DNA from: Bacteroidales bacterium
GTDB taxonomy: Bacteria; Bacteroidota; Bacteroidia; Bacteroidales; UBA932
Assembly (NCBI GenBank): GCA_017551215.1
Contig: JAFZMA010000123.1
Span: 1 to 25,887, forward strand
Reading direction: 5' to 3'
DNA length: 25,887 nucleotides
Positions 6,558 through 14,909 of the stretch are shown piece by piece. The position numbers were made by a program, and so were the translations under genes. How positions within the stretch are numbered: position 1 is the first letter of the stretch; each line of letters starts with the position of its first letter. Under the pieces are notes generated by a model. The model did not search any database. It was not told where the DNA came from and was given only the letters and a program-made list of their open reading frames with translations.

Positions 6558-8033
6558 ATGGAACCTACAAAGAAAACAGAGGTCGTCCGCAACAGGACAA
6601 CCTTTTCTGATTTATGGAAGAAAGAAGACTGGCTGGCGGTGTGGATTGGAGTTGTGCTGATAGTGGTGGCTGCTATAGCTGTCATTTCCAAAGCATTTGA
6701 TTTTACGGCACTTAACTTTTCAAAATGGCATCTTTGGGAGGATGTTCCTGAGAAAGCTTCTCTGATTTCCCAGATGAGCGGCGTGTTCTGGGTAAAGCTG
6801 GCGCGCACGTTCCTGGTGCTGGCATTTCTGTTTGCCATCGGCATCAAGCTTCAGGGAGAAAAAGTAACAAAGTTCCTGCCTGCATTTCTCGGGCTTTTCG
6901 TCCTGGCAATAATCGTAAGGATAGTGAGCGCAGAGTTCACCTTCAACCGTTATCTGGAATGGGCTTTCTGGGCACTGATTATCGGCCTTCTGATTTCCAA
7001 CACCGTAGGCATTCCTAATTGGCTGAAGCCAGCAATCAGGACCGAGTTCTACATCAAGACAGGTCTGGTCATCATGGGATTCTCCGTGCTTTTCTCCAAC
7101 ATAGCAAAATTCGGACTTTACGGTCTGGGAATCGCCTGGATAGTAACCCCTATCGTAATCATCTTCATGTGGTGGCTGGGAACCAGAATCTTTAGGATGG
7201 ACAACAAGCCTCTTGTCATAACATTAGCCTCAGCGACAAGTGTTTGCGGAACCTCTGCCGCCATTGCTACTGGTGCAGCAGCCAAGGCCAAGAAAGAGGA
7301 TCTTTCCCTTGCTATCTCCATCTCGATCATCTTCACGATTCTGATGATGGTGTTTGAGCCGATGATTATCCGCTGGACCGGAATGAGCCAGATTATGGGA
7401 GGTTCTTTGATTGGCGGAACCGTGGATTCCACTGGAGCCGTAGTTCTTGCAGGAAGCGCCCTGGGAGCCGAGGCCGAGCAGGCTGCTGTTCTTGTAAAGA
7501 GTATCCAGAACATTCTCATCGGTTTCATAGCATTCTTTGTAGCATTGTTCTTTGCAACCAGAGTGGACCGCCAGCACGGACAGAGAGTTGGTGCAAACGA
7601 AATCTGGTACCGCTTCCCTAAGTTCATCATCGGTTTCTTTGCAGCATCCCTTGTGGCATCGTTCATCATACTTCCTGTCTACGGAAGCGTCAACGTTGGA
7701 GCTATCAACAAGGTTCTTGACCAGTACAAGAACTGGGCGTTTGTCCTGGCATTCACAAGCATAGGTCTGGATACCAACTTCCGCCAGATTATCAAGAAGA
7801 TGCAGGGTGGAAAGGTTCTGTGGCTGTACGTGATTGGACAGGTGTTCAACATTGCCCTTACGTTCCTGGCCGTATGGCTGCTTTTGAGCGGCAAGTTCTT
7901 CCCTGTTCCTGAACTCGACCACTACAGCGGCAAGAAGGCCGAGCCAAAGGTTGTGGAAGCACCGGCTCCTGCCAAGACCACAATGAACCTGACACAGGTG
8001 GCTGATACATACGTGATTTCCGACCAACTGTAA
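6558..8033 (+). CDS. yeiH: YeiH-family (UPF0324) inner-membrane protein, putative sulfate exporter
   Basis: The 491-residue protein has about ten or more hydrophobic segments and the family-typical 'LASATSVCGTSAAIATGAAA' stretch (about 223-242) followed by 'GGTVDSTGAVVLAGSALG'. These mark the conserved hypothetical integral membrane family 698 (YeiH). YeiH proteins are annotated as putative sulfate exporters, but transport is little tested. The N-terminus has a cytosolic stretch and a first helix near residue 32. A long N-terminal part and the C-terminal hydrophilic tail rich in Pro, Ala and Lys ('EPKVVEAPAPAKTTMN', about 462-477) make it longer than the roughly 350-residue E. coli protein. 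The stop codon overlaps the next ATG (TAATG), so the two genes are translationally coupled. A strong promoter and an operator-like palindrome precede it. Confidence 0.85.
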   Translation: MEPTKKTEVVRNRTTFSDLWKKEDWLAVWIGVVLIVVAAIAVISKAFDFTALNFSKWHLWEDVPEKASLISQMSGVFWVKLARTFLVLAFLFAIGIKLQGEKVTKFLPAFLGLFVLAIIVRIVSAEFTFNRYLEWAFWALIIGLLISNTVGIPNWLKPAIRTEFYIKTGLVIMGFSVLFSNIAKFGLYGLGIAWIVTPIVIIFMWWLGTRIFRMDNKPLVITLASATSVCGTSAAIATGAAAKAKKEDLSLAISISIIFTILMMVFEPMIIRWTGMSQIMGGSLIGGTVDSTGAVVLAGSALGAEAEQAAVLVKSIQNILIGFIAFFVALFFATRVDRQHGQRVGANEIWYRFPKFIIGFFAASLVASFIILPVYGSVNVGAINKVLDQYKNWAFVLAFTSIGLDTNFRQIIKKMQGGKVLWLYVIGQVFNIALTFLAVWLLLSGKFFPVPELDHYSGKKAEPKVVEAPAPAKTTMNLTQVADTYVISDQL

Positions 8034-8317
8034 TGTCGAATACAAAGCACAAGATCATTATCAGGACAGTGACCATCATTATGGTGGCCGCTGTCTTGCT
8101 TTGCGTGCTGTGGATAATGAAGAACAGGCTTGGGCTCAGCGATGAGCACGACTTTGGGGCGGGAGCGTATTACTACGCGGATATTCCTGACTTTGACAAA
8201 GTGCTCAAAGACAAGGGCATTGCAACAAGTATCCCTATGTGGATATACATTGTGCTCTTCCTTGCCTGGGGATGGCTGATGTGGCGGCTCTGGTGCTGGG
8301 TAGATTCCCGCAAATAA
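8033..8317 (+). CDS. Small two-helix membrane protein coupled to YeiH
   Basis: The 94-residue protein has two hydrophobic helices (about 10-28 and 68-86) and a short loop between them containing '[20 protein letters not shown]', rich in aromatic and acidic residues. Its ATG overlaps the yeiH stop by one base, which implies coupled expression and roughly equal amounts of both proteins. I do not recognise the family. An accessory subunit of the YeiH transporter is the natural inference. It is the last gene before a strong terminator. Confidence 0.75.
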   Translation: MSNTKHKIIIRTVTIIMVAAVLLCVLWIMKNRLGLSDEHDFGAGAYYYADIPDFDKVLKDKGIATSIPMWIYIVLFLAWGWLMWRLWCWVDSRK

Positions 8318-8350
8318 GAGCAATAATGGTTCTGCAGCAGAAAAGTTTAA

Positions 8351-8387
8351 GCGGGAATGGATGTTAAGATTCATTCCCGCAATTTTT
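8351..8387 (+). terminator. Intrinsic terminator of the yeiH operon
   Basis: GCGGGAATG (8351-8359) pairs perfectly with CATTCCCGC (8372-8380), extended by two more pairs, and is followed by AATTTTTC. An ATG at 8361 lies inside the hairpin, which supports starting trpS at 8418 instead. Confidence 0.85.
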
Positions 8388-8389
8388 CA

Positions 8390-8397
8390 TATATTTG
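8390..8397 (+). promoter_or_regulatory. TAnnTTTG element of the trpS operon
   Basis: TATATTTG is a perfect -7 match lying directly after the terminator, with a predicted leader of about 15 nt before the ATG at 8418. No clear -33 TTG is seen; the terminator stem occupies that position. Confidence 0.5.
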
Positions 8398-8417
8398 AAA
8401 TTTGGAAAATTGAGAAT

Positions 8418-9605
8418 ATGAAAGACAAGATTATACTTACCGGAGACAGGCCGACGGGGCGTCTCCACATCGGACACTATGTTGGATCCCTCAAGGGCAG
8501 GGTTGAACTCCAGAACGCTATGGACTATCAGGATATGTTCGTGTTCATAGCAGATGCTCAGGCACTTACAGACAACTTTGACAATCCGGAAAAGGTTCGC
8601 CAGAATATAATTGAAGTGGCTCTGGACTATCTGAGCGTCGGGCTGGATCCGAACAAGATTACCATCTTTGTACAGAGTATGATTCCTGAACTTACGGAAC
8701 TGGCGTTCTACTACATGAACCTGGTTACAGTTGCAAGGCTTCAGAGAAACCCGACCGTTAAGACAGAAATCTCCATGAGAGGTTTCAGCAAGGCGGATTC
8801 AAACAACGGCAAAGGCGGAGAGGGCAACAACGCTCCGGCTGACAATGCAGAGGGAAAAGAGGAACAGCATGTTGTGTTCGGAAGTGGACTTCCTGTGGGG
8901 TTCTTCACATACCCTATCTCGCAGGCTGCTGACATTACGGCGTTTAAGGCCACCACTGTTCCTGCCGGAGAAGACCAGAAACCGATGATAGAGCAGACGG
9001 TTGAGATTGTCCGCAAGTTCAACAGCATCTATGGAGAAACTCTGGTTGAGCCTGAGATAATGCTGCCTTCCAACAATGCCTGCTGCAGGCTTCCTGGAAC
9101 GGACGGCAAGGCAAAGATGAGCAAGAGCCTTGGCAACTGCATCTATCTTTCCGAGCCGGCGGACATCCTTGCAAAGAAGGTTATGAGCATGTACACCGAC
9201 CCTCTCCATATCTCTATCAACGATCCGGGACACCTGGAGGGCAACACCGTGTTCACCTATCTGGACGCGTTCTGCCGTCAGGAGCACTTTGGAATGTATC
9301 TTCCTGAATATCCGAATCTTGACGAGCTCAAGGCTCATTATCAGAGAGGCGGCCTCGGCGATGTTAAAATCAAGAAGTTCCTGAGCAAGATACTGGAGCA
9401 GGAACTCGCCCCTATCCGCGAAAGGCGCAGGGAGTTCGAGAAAGACATCCCGGAGGTTTACCGCATGCTCCAGAAGGGCAGCCAGAGAGCCCGTGAAGTA
9501 GCAGCCAAGACCATGGACGATGTGCGCAAGGCAATGAAGATTAACTACTTTGAAGACAAGGCCCTCATCGCTGAGCAAGCAGAGCGTTTCCGTCAGAATA
9601 AATAA
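8418..9605 (+). CDS. trpS: Tryptophanyl-tRNA synthetase
   Basis: With the ATG at 8418 the protein has 395 residues. Class I synthetase signatures are present: a HIGH-type motif 'TGRLHIGH' (13-20) and 'KMSKS' (233-237). '[20 protein letters not shown]' and the following '[10 protein letters not shown]' match the Bacteroidales branch of TrpS. Between 'EISMRGF' and 'LPVGFFTYP' there is a roughly 30-residue hydrophilic insertion (about 125-156), rich in Gly, Asn, Ala and Glu, that I do not expect in homologues. It keeps the frame and looks like a surface loop. The enzyme charges tRNA(Trp) in the cytosol. It opens a run of seven co-directional genes; the next gene starts 18 bp downstream. Confidence 0.95.
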   Translation: MKDKIILTGDRPTGRLHIGHYVGSLKGRVELQNAMDYQDMFVFIADAQALTDNFDNPEKVRQNIIEVALDYLSVGLDPNKITIFVQSMIPELTELAFYYMNLVTVARLQRNPTVKTEISMRGFSKADSNNGKGGEGNNAPADNAEGKEEQHVVFGSGLPVGFFTYPISQAADITAFKATTVPAGEDQKPMIEQTVEIVRKFNSIYGETLVEPEIMLPSNNACCRLPGTDGKAKMSKSLGNCIYLSEPADILAKKVMSMYTDPLHISINDPGHLEGNTVFTYLDAFCRQEHFGMYLPEYPNLDELKAHYQRGGLGDVKIKKFLSKILEQELAPIRERRREFEKDIPEVYRMLQKGSQRAREVAAKTMDDVRKAMKINYFEDKALIAEQAERFRQNK

Positions 9606-9623
9606 TAAAAAACATCATAGGTA

Positions 9624-10121
9624 ATGAAAAGGTTCTTAATTGCAGTATTCCTTATTTTGTCCTCCTTCATTTACGCTCAGGCACAAAATGCACCTAAGGA
9701 GGGAGATATGTTCATAGACTTTACAGTCCTTCAGGACGAGTCAGATCCTTCTTCAAAGGTTTCCCTCAGCGATTATGTTGGAAAGGGCAAATGGGTTGTA
9801 GCTGATTTCTGGGCAAGCTGGTGCGGATGGTGCATAAAGGAAATCCCTTATCTACAGAAGATTAACAACGAGCTGCCAAAGGACAAGGTTATTGTTCTGA
9901 GCATTGCCGTAAGCGACAAGCCAGAGGACACAAAGGCTGCAGCATCAAAGTACGGCGTTACCTGGGCGCAGATTATAAATACAAAGAGTGTTGCAGGAAA
10001 GGCCTACGGAATCAGAGGCATTCCTTACACGGTGGTTTTCAACCCTCAAGGCAAGATTGCCGCAATCGGCCTCAGGGGAGATAACCTGTACAAGTACATC
10101 AAGCAGGCTGTCTCCATGTAA
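9624..10121 (+). CDS. Periplasmic thioredoxin-like (TlpA/ResA-type) protein
   Basis: The 165-residue protein has a signal peptide (residues 1-20, 'LSSFIYAQAQ' at the end) and a thioredoxin fold: 'VVADFWASWCGWCIKEIPYL' with the redox motif CGWC (about 69-72) and a cis-Pro loop 'GIRGIPYTVVF' near residue 130. CGWC differs from the CPxC more common in TlpA and thioredoxin and may change the redox potential. The protein probably reduces or exchanges disulfides in the periplasm; the client is unknown. It lies 18 bp after trpS and 16 bp before the ABC ATPase. Confidence 0.88.
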   Translation: MKRFLIAVFLILSSFIYAQAQNAPKEGDMFIDFTVLQDESDPSSKVSLSDYVGKGKWVVADFWASWCGWCIKEIPYLQKINNELPKDKVIVLSIAVSDKPEDTKAAASKYGVTWAQIINTKSVAGKAYGIRGIPYTVVFNPQGKIAAIGLRGDNLYKYIKQAVSM

Positions 10122-10137
10122 GTAACCGAGAACTATT

Positions 10138-10977
10138 ATGAAGGAGTTACCGTCTCTTCTGAAAATCAGCAACCTGAGTCTTGGCTACGGGGAAAGGTGC
10201 ATTTTCTCCGGCATCAACGCCGCTGAAGACGAGGGCGTTCTGATAGCTTTGCTTGGAAGCAACGGAAGAGGCAAGTCCACACTCCTGCGAACGTTGGCCG
10301 GACTTGAAGAAATCTGGAACGGCCAAGAAAATACTCGCGAGAACGGAAATACAAGGGAATGTATTTGTAATCAAGGGCTTTTACTGTATGACGGCAAGCC
10401 GCTGGATGGTTACACCAGGAAAGAGGCAAGTGCGCTTGTATCCTTTGTAAGCCCGCTTACGGACAGGACCAGATATCTGAGTGTCAAGGATATGGTGAGC
10501 ATAAACAGTTACTGGCGCACAAACTGGATAGGGACATCCAATACAGACGAGGAAGAAAGGGTTGAAGAGGCGTTGAAGATGGTTGGGCTGGACGGTTTTG
10601 CTGGCAGGGACTGCACCAGCCTCAGCGATGGAGAATATCAGAGGGCAACCATTGCCGGAGCACTGGTTCAGGACAGCAGGATTATCCTTCTGGACGAGCC
10701 TACTGCATTTCTGGATATTGCAAACAAGTACCTTGTCACCAGGCTGTTGAAGAAGATTGCCCATAAGGAGGGAAGCAAGAAACTCATCATTTTCTCCACG
10801 CACGATCTCCAGCTTGCGCTTCAGATTTGCGACAGGCTCTGGGTGATGACATCAGAAGGCTTCTTTTCTGGAACGCCCAGTCAAATGGTTGAGGATGGAA
10901 AGCTTGAGAGAATGTTCGATTTGGAAGGCATGAGATTCGACAAATACAAGATGACTTTCGTTCCAAAGGAGAAATAG
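10138..10977 (+). CDS. ABC transporter ATP-binding protein (iron/cobalamin-type), no permease nearby
   Basis: The 279-residue ATPase has Walker A 'GSNGRGKST' (about 40-48), signature 'LSDGEYQRA' (about 162-170), Walker B 'IILLDEPTAFLD' and an H-loop 'IIFSTHDLQLAL'. The closest pattern is the FecE/BtuD group that energises iron-chelate or cobalamin uptake. Between Walker A and the Q-loop region is an extra Asn/Glu-rich segment (about 61-80). The expected Q-loop Gln is not evident: the stretch reads 'SFVSPLT' where homologues often have a Gln. No permease or binding protein is in the window, so the partner must be encoded elsewhere. Confidence 0.85.
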   Translation: MKELPSLLKISNLSLGYGERCIFSGINAAEDEGVLIALLGSNGRGKSTLLRTLAGLEEIWNGQENTRENGNTRECICNQGLLLYDGKPLDGYTRKEASALVSFVSPLTDRTRYLSVKDMVSINSYWRTNWIGTSNTDEEERVEEALKMVGLDGFAGRDCTSLSDGEYQRATIAGALVQDSRIILLDEPTAFLDIANKYLVTRLLKKIAHKEGSKKLIIFSTHDLQLALQICDRLWVMTSEGFFSGTPSQMVEDGKLERMFDLEGMRFDKYKMTFVPKEK

Positions 10978-11010
10978 TGTAAGATATATAACAACAGACA
11001 ATTATAATAG

Positions 11011-11454
11011 ATGAGCATTATACGCATAACACGGGTATTCAGTTTTGAGGGTGCACACGCCCTGGGCGGCTATGACGGAAAGTGCAGCCACATTCACGGC
11101 CATTCTTACCGTATGGAAGTTACGGTAACAGGAGAACCCATCGCTGAGGAAAAGTCTCCAAAGAAAGGAATGGTGATAGATTTTACTGATCTGAAAAAGA
11201 TTGTGGGAGAGAGTATAATTGACAAGTTCGACCATGCGCTTGTGATGAGAAGGGATGCTCCTCTGGCAGATGAAATCCAGAAGGCTTACGGCAATGTGGT
11301 TGTGGTTGATTTCCAGCCTACTAGCGAGATGCTGGCGATACACTTTGCGGATATAATTTCAGGACGTCTTCCCAAAGGGGTGAAACTTTTCAGCGTCAGG
11401 CTGTGGGAAACGGAAAAGAGCTGCGCCTCCTGGTTTGCAGCTGACAATTCCTGA
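11011..11454 (+). CDS. queD: 6-carboxy-tetrahydropterin synthase (QueD/PTPS family)
   Basis: The 147-residue protein has the zinc ligands H16, H29 and H31 ('FEGAHALGG' and 'CSHIHGHSY'), the catalytic Cys25 in 'KCSHIHGH', an Asp-His pair in 'KFDHALVM' (about 73-80) and a Glu near the end ('LWETEKS') that would hold the pterin. These match QueD, which makes 6-carboxytetrahydropterin from dihydroneopterin triphosphate in queuosine synthesis. A eukaryote-like 6-pyruvoyl-tetrahydropterin synthase is the main alternative. No queC, queE or queF is in the window. It lies 33 bp downstream of the ABC gene and 31 bp upstream of polA. Confidence 0.9.
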   Translation: MSIIRITRVFSFEGAHALGGYDGKCSHIHGHSYRMEVTVTGEPIAEEKSPKKGMVIDFTDLKKIVGESIIDKFDHALVMRRDAPLADEIQKAYGNVVVVDFQPTSEMLAIHFADIISGRLPKGVKLFSVRLWETEKSCASWFAADNS

Positions 11455-11485
11455 AAAGAACCGGAATAGTAGTTTTAAAACTGGT

Positions 11486-14302
11486 ATGAACAAGGTTTTC
11501 CTAATAGACGGTCACGCGCAGATATTCAGGATGTATTACGCGTTCATGCGCCATCCCCTTATAAATTCCAAGGGGATAGACACTTCCATTCTGTACGGCT
11601 TTACCAAGATGCTTCTTGAACTGCGCGGCAAGGAGAACCCTACCCATATTGCTGTGGCTTTCGACCTTCATGCAGACACATTCCGTCACAAGGTCTATAA
11701 GGAATACAAGGCAAACCGTCCGCCGGCTCCGGAACTGGTTGTGGACGCTCTGGAACCTCTGAAGGAAATTCTTGCCGCACTTAGGATCCCCGCTATAGGA
11801 ATGGAGGGGTTTGAGGCGGATGATGTCATCGGTTCTATGGCAAAGCAATGGGCATCAGACTCTTGCGATGTGTATATGGTAACCCCGGACAAGGATTACG
11901 GACAGCTGATAGATTCTCACATCTTCCAGTACAAGTTTGCCAAGGGCTCTTCTACCGAGCCTGAAATTATAGACAGGGAAAAGATTTGCGCTTACTACGG
12001 CATTTCTTCTCCGGAGTCTGTCATAGACATTCTGACCATCTGGGGAGATGCCTCGGACAACATTCCGGGAGTCAAGGGAATTGGAGAGGTTGGCGCAAAG
12101 AAACTTATAGGAACCTATGGCAGCTTAGACAATCTGATGAGCCATCTTCAGGAGCTTCCGGCAAAGCAGCAGGAGAAAATCCGCGAGTCCTCTTCCTATC
12201 TGGATATGAGCCGGTTCCTTGTTACCATCAAGACAGACATAGACCTTCCGGTTACTCTGGACCAGATAAAGGTTTGCGGGGCAGATGCCTCCGCAGTAGA
12301 CAGAGTTTTCTCCAAGTACGAGTTCACATCGCTGAAGAAAATGATAACTGATTATGCCCCCGATAACAGTGGCGGTGGTTCAGATGATTTCCCTTCCGAT
12401 GACCTGCCGGAAGGAGATTTACCGGAGGATGACATTAAGCCTGCCGGCAATTATTTCAACAGCTATGTGCCTGACGAAAACGCGATTACAGAGCCTGTTG
12501 CTATTCCTTCCGTCAGGTTTGCAGAGTTTTCAGAGCTCAGCCATACCGCAAGGAAAAACGGGAAAGTCGCCCTGTTTGCAGACCTGGCTGCCGGGTGGAA
12601 CGGAAAGGTATTTCTTGGCGTGCCGGACAGCGGTTCCACAAGGCAGAAGCCGCGTGGACTTGTATGGAAAGGCAAGGTAGACGGCAATGTGATTTCTCTT
12701 CTTGGAGATACTTCCGTTGCCAAGACCGGATGCAACCTCAAGGAAACTCTAAGGAATATTGTAAATGCTACGGAAAAAGGCAAAGAGGAGTTTTTGGACG
12801 GCTTTTCCAAATCCACTCTTTATGATATAGAACTGATTCATTATCTGATAAATCCTGAGGTAAGCCATTCTGCCGGTTTTATTCTTAAGCAGATGTTCGG
12901 CATAGATGCTTCCATCCTTTATTCCGGAGAAAGCGTGCCGCAGGAAATGGACCTTTTCTCCCAGGCGGAAGAGGAAGATCCAGCCAGAGAAGAGGCGTTT
13001 GCCAAGGAATGCATTCTCTACATCTACCTGAAAGACAAGCTTATGGAAGAACTTTCCAAAGTATCTCCGGAAGGAAATATCTACCAGAAGATTGAGATGC
13101 CTCTGATTGGGACTCTGGCAAAAATGGAGTTTGCGGGAGTAAAAATAGATACGGCTCAGCTTAAGGATTACAGCAAGGCCCTCACATCGCAGATGAATGA
13201 AATAGAGCTGAAAGCCAAGGCTCTTGCCGGTGATTCCCAGATTAACCTTTCTTCCCCTAAACAGGTTGGAGAGTTGCTTTTCGAGAAGCTGAAAATCTCC
13301 TCGGATATCAAGAAGACTCCAAAGGGCAGCTACCCTACAGACGAGCAGACGCTCCGGTCTTTTGCTTCCGCCCACCCTATCGTTGAAGACATTCTTGAAT
13401 ACCGCAATTTCAAGAAACTGCTTTCCACTTACATAGATGCCCTTCCTGTAATGATAAGCCCTGCCGATGGCAAGCTGCATACCACTTTCAACCAGGCGCT
13501 TACGGCAACTGGAAGACTGTCTTCCAACAATCCGAACCTTCAGAACATACCTATCCGCACTGAACGCGGACGGGAAATACGCAAGGCTTTTGTCCCGTCT
13601 TTTGAGGACGGCTTTATCGTGAGCGCGGATTACTCACAGATAGAACTCAGGCTCATGGCCCATTTCAGCGGAGACGAGCATCTGATTGACGCCTTCAACA
13701 GCGGGGAGGATGTACACAGAGCCACTGCCGCAAGGTTGTTCGGAGTTTCTTCCCGGGATGTTTCTGACGATATGAGGCGGAAGGCCAAGACCGTGAACTT
13801 TGGAATTATCTACGGCATCTCGTCTTTCGGACTTGCAGAAAGGATGGGGATCGGAGTTGGAGAGGCCAAGACATTCATAGAGAACTACTTCAAGATGTAT
13901 CCAGGAGTCAGTTCCTACATTGCGGACACAGTTGAAAAGGCCCATGGCAGAGGCTTTGTGGAGACTCTCTACGGAAGGAGGCGTTACCTTAAGGACATCA
14001 ACTCCCGGAATGCAAATGTCCGCAAGTTCAACGAGCGCAATGCCGTCAACGCCCCACTCCAGGGAAGCGCGGCCGACATCATAAAGATTGCAATGGCAAA
14101 CATCTCTCAAAGACTTGAGAAAGAACGCCTTAAGAGCAAGATGATTCTTCAGGTCCACGACGAGCTTGTATTTGACGTGCATCCTCTGGAAAAAGACATC
14201 GTGATGGAAATCGCCCGGGCGGAGATGGAAACTGTAGCGGAACTCAAAGTTAAACTAATAGCAGAATGCGGATATGGCAAAAACTGGCTTGAAGCACATT
14301 AG
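11486..14302 (+). CDS. polA: DNA polymerase I with degenerate proofreading domain
   Basis: I start at the ATG at 11486 (938 residues); an upstream TTG at 11435 would overlap queD. The N-terminal 5' nuclease is intact ('GFEADDVIG', 'TPDKDYGQL', 'WGDASDNIPGVKGIGEVGAK'). An acidic low-complexity linker follows (about 295-325). The 3'-5' exonuclease region keeps its fold pattern but lacks the catalytic acids: exo I reads 'FADL' (Ala365, Leu367) where D-x-E is expected, exo II 'NLKET' has Thr421 for Asp, and exo III 'FAKEC' has Phe505 for Tyr and Cys509 for Asp. The polymerase is intact: motif A 'DYSQIELRL' (D715), motif B 'KAKTVNFGIIYG', motif C 'QVHDELVF' (D892). It fills gaps and removes primers, probably without proofreading. 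Confidence 0.96.
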   Translation: MNKVFLIDGHAQIFRMYYAFMRHPLINSKGIDTSILYGFTKMLLELRGKENPTHIAVAFDLHADTFRHKVYKEYKANRPPAPELVVDALEPLKEILAALRIPAIGMEGFEADDVIGSMAKQWASDSCDVYMVTPDKDYGQLIDSHIFQYKFAKGSSTEPEIIDREKICAYYGISSPESVIDILTIWGDASDNIPGVKGIGEVGAKKLIGTYGSLDNLMSHLQELPAKQQEKIRESSSYLDMSRFLVTIKTDIDLPVTLDQIKVCGADASAVDRVFSKYEFTSLKKMITDYAPDNSGGGSDDFPSDDLPEGDLPEDDIKPAGNYFNSYVPDENAITEPVAIPSVRFAEFSELSHTARKNGKVALFADLAAGWNGKVFLGVPDSGSTRQKPRGLVWKGKVDGNVISLLGDTSVAKTGCNLKETLRNIVNATEKGKEEFLDGFSKSTLYDIELIHYLINPEVSHSAGFILKQMFGIDASILYSGESVPQEMDLFSQAEEEDPAREEAFAKECILYIYLKDKLMEELSKVSPEGNIYQKIEMPLIGTLAKMEFAGVKIDTAQLKDYSKALTSQMNEIELKAKALAGDSQINLSSPKQVGELLFEKLKISSDIKKTPKGSYPTDEQTLRSFASAHPIVEDILEYRNFKKLLSTYIDALPVMISPADGKLHTTFNQALTATGRLSSNNPNLQNIPIRTERGREIRKAFVPSFEDGFIVSADYSQIELRLMAHFSGDEHLIDAFNSGEDVHRATAARLFGVSSRDVSDDMRRKAKTVNFGIIYGISSFGLAERMGIGVGEAKTFIENYFKMYPGVSSYIADTVEKAHGRGFVETLYGRRRYLKDINSRNANVRKFNERNAVNAPLQGSAADIIKIAMANISQRLEKERLKSKMILQVHDELVFDVHPLEKDIVMEIARAEMETVAELKVKLIAECGYGKNWLEAH

Positions 14303-14315
14303 AAGCAAAGAGTAC

Positions 14316-14906
14316 ATGGACGTGGCCCAAATTGTCAGCTACGCCAAAGATGGTCAGCAACTGGCCTTTACCATGCTTTTTGACAGGTACTACGTACAGC
14401 TCATGAATTACCTCAAGCGTAATTTCATCTCCATTCGTAAGGAACTCGGAGAGGAGATTGAGGATATCTGCATGGATACCTTCAACAAGGCGTTCATGAA
14501 CATTGCCTCATACGACGAGAAATACAAGTTCTCCACTTGGCTCTACAGGATTGGATTGAACTGCCTGACTGATTTCCTCAGGCGCAGTCACAATTCCATC
14601 ATCGATGCCAGCGCCTCGGACAGCAGAGAAGTCGGCAATGTGCTCTCTCCCGACACTCCTGAAGAGAATCTCATTGTAAGCCAGCAGATAGAAAAGACGA
14701 TGAAGGCCATAGACCGCCTTCCGGACATCTACAAGGATGTCATGCTGCTATACATAGAAGGCTATGCCCTGGATGACATAGCAGACGAGCTGGATATTTC
14801 CCTTTCCAACACCAAGATAAGGGTTAAAAGGGGCAAGGATTTTCTGGCAGAAGCCCTGAAAGACAGCCCTTTGGCCCAGAAGCGCACCAAGAAAGCAAAG
14901 AAGTAG
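14316..14906 (+). CDS. RNA polymerase sigma-70 family (ECF-type) sigma factor
   Basis: With the ATG at 14316 the protein has 196 residues; an ATG at 14274 inside polA would add 14 residues, but 14316 follows a purine-rich stretch (GAAGCAAAGAG) and begins a natural 'MDVAQIVSYAKDGQQLAF'. Sigma region 2 is visible ('FDRYYVQLMNYLK', 'EEIEDICMDTFNKAF', 'FSTWLYRIGLNCLTDFLRR') and region 4 ('RLPDIYKDVMLLYIEGYALD' then 'DIADELDISLSNTKIRVKRG'). No anti-sigma gene is adjacent. It lies 13 bp after polA and 3 bp before rsmG. The regulon is unknown; such genes near housekeeping loci in Bacteroidetes may act constitutively or in envelope stress. Confidence 0.9.
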   Translation: MDVAQIVSYAKDGQQLAFTMLFDRYYVQLMNYLKRNFISIRKELGEEIEDICMDTFNKAFMNIASYDEKYKFSTWLYRIGLNCLTDFLRRSHNSIIDASASDSREVGNVLSPDTPEENLIVSQQIEKTMKAIDRLPDIYKDVMLLYIEGYALDDIADELDISLSNTKIRVKRGKDFLAEALKDSPLAQKRTKKAKK

Positions 14907-14909
14907 CAA

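Noticed and set aside
7230..8045. Minus-strand open frame of 271 codons opposite yeiH
   Set aside because: Yields a His/Cys-rich sequence without homology features, opposite a clear transporter gene.
8799..9578. Minus-strand open frame of 259 codons opposite trpS
   Set aside because: Antisense shadow of a certain gene; no ribosome site or domain.
11435..11485. Upstream TTG start for polA overlapping queD
   Set aside because: The extra 17 residues are not expected in PolA; the ATG at 11486 begins the standard 'MNKVFLIDGHAQIFR'.
12749..13480. Minus-strand open frame of 243 codons opposite polA
   Set aside because: Antisense shadow; polA is intact across this stretch.
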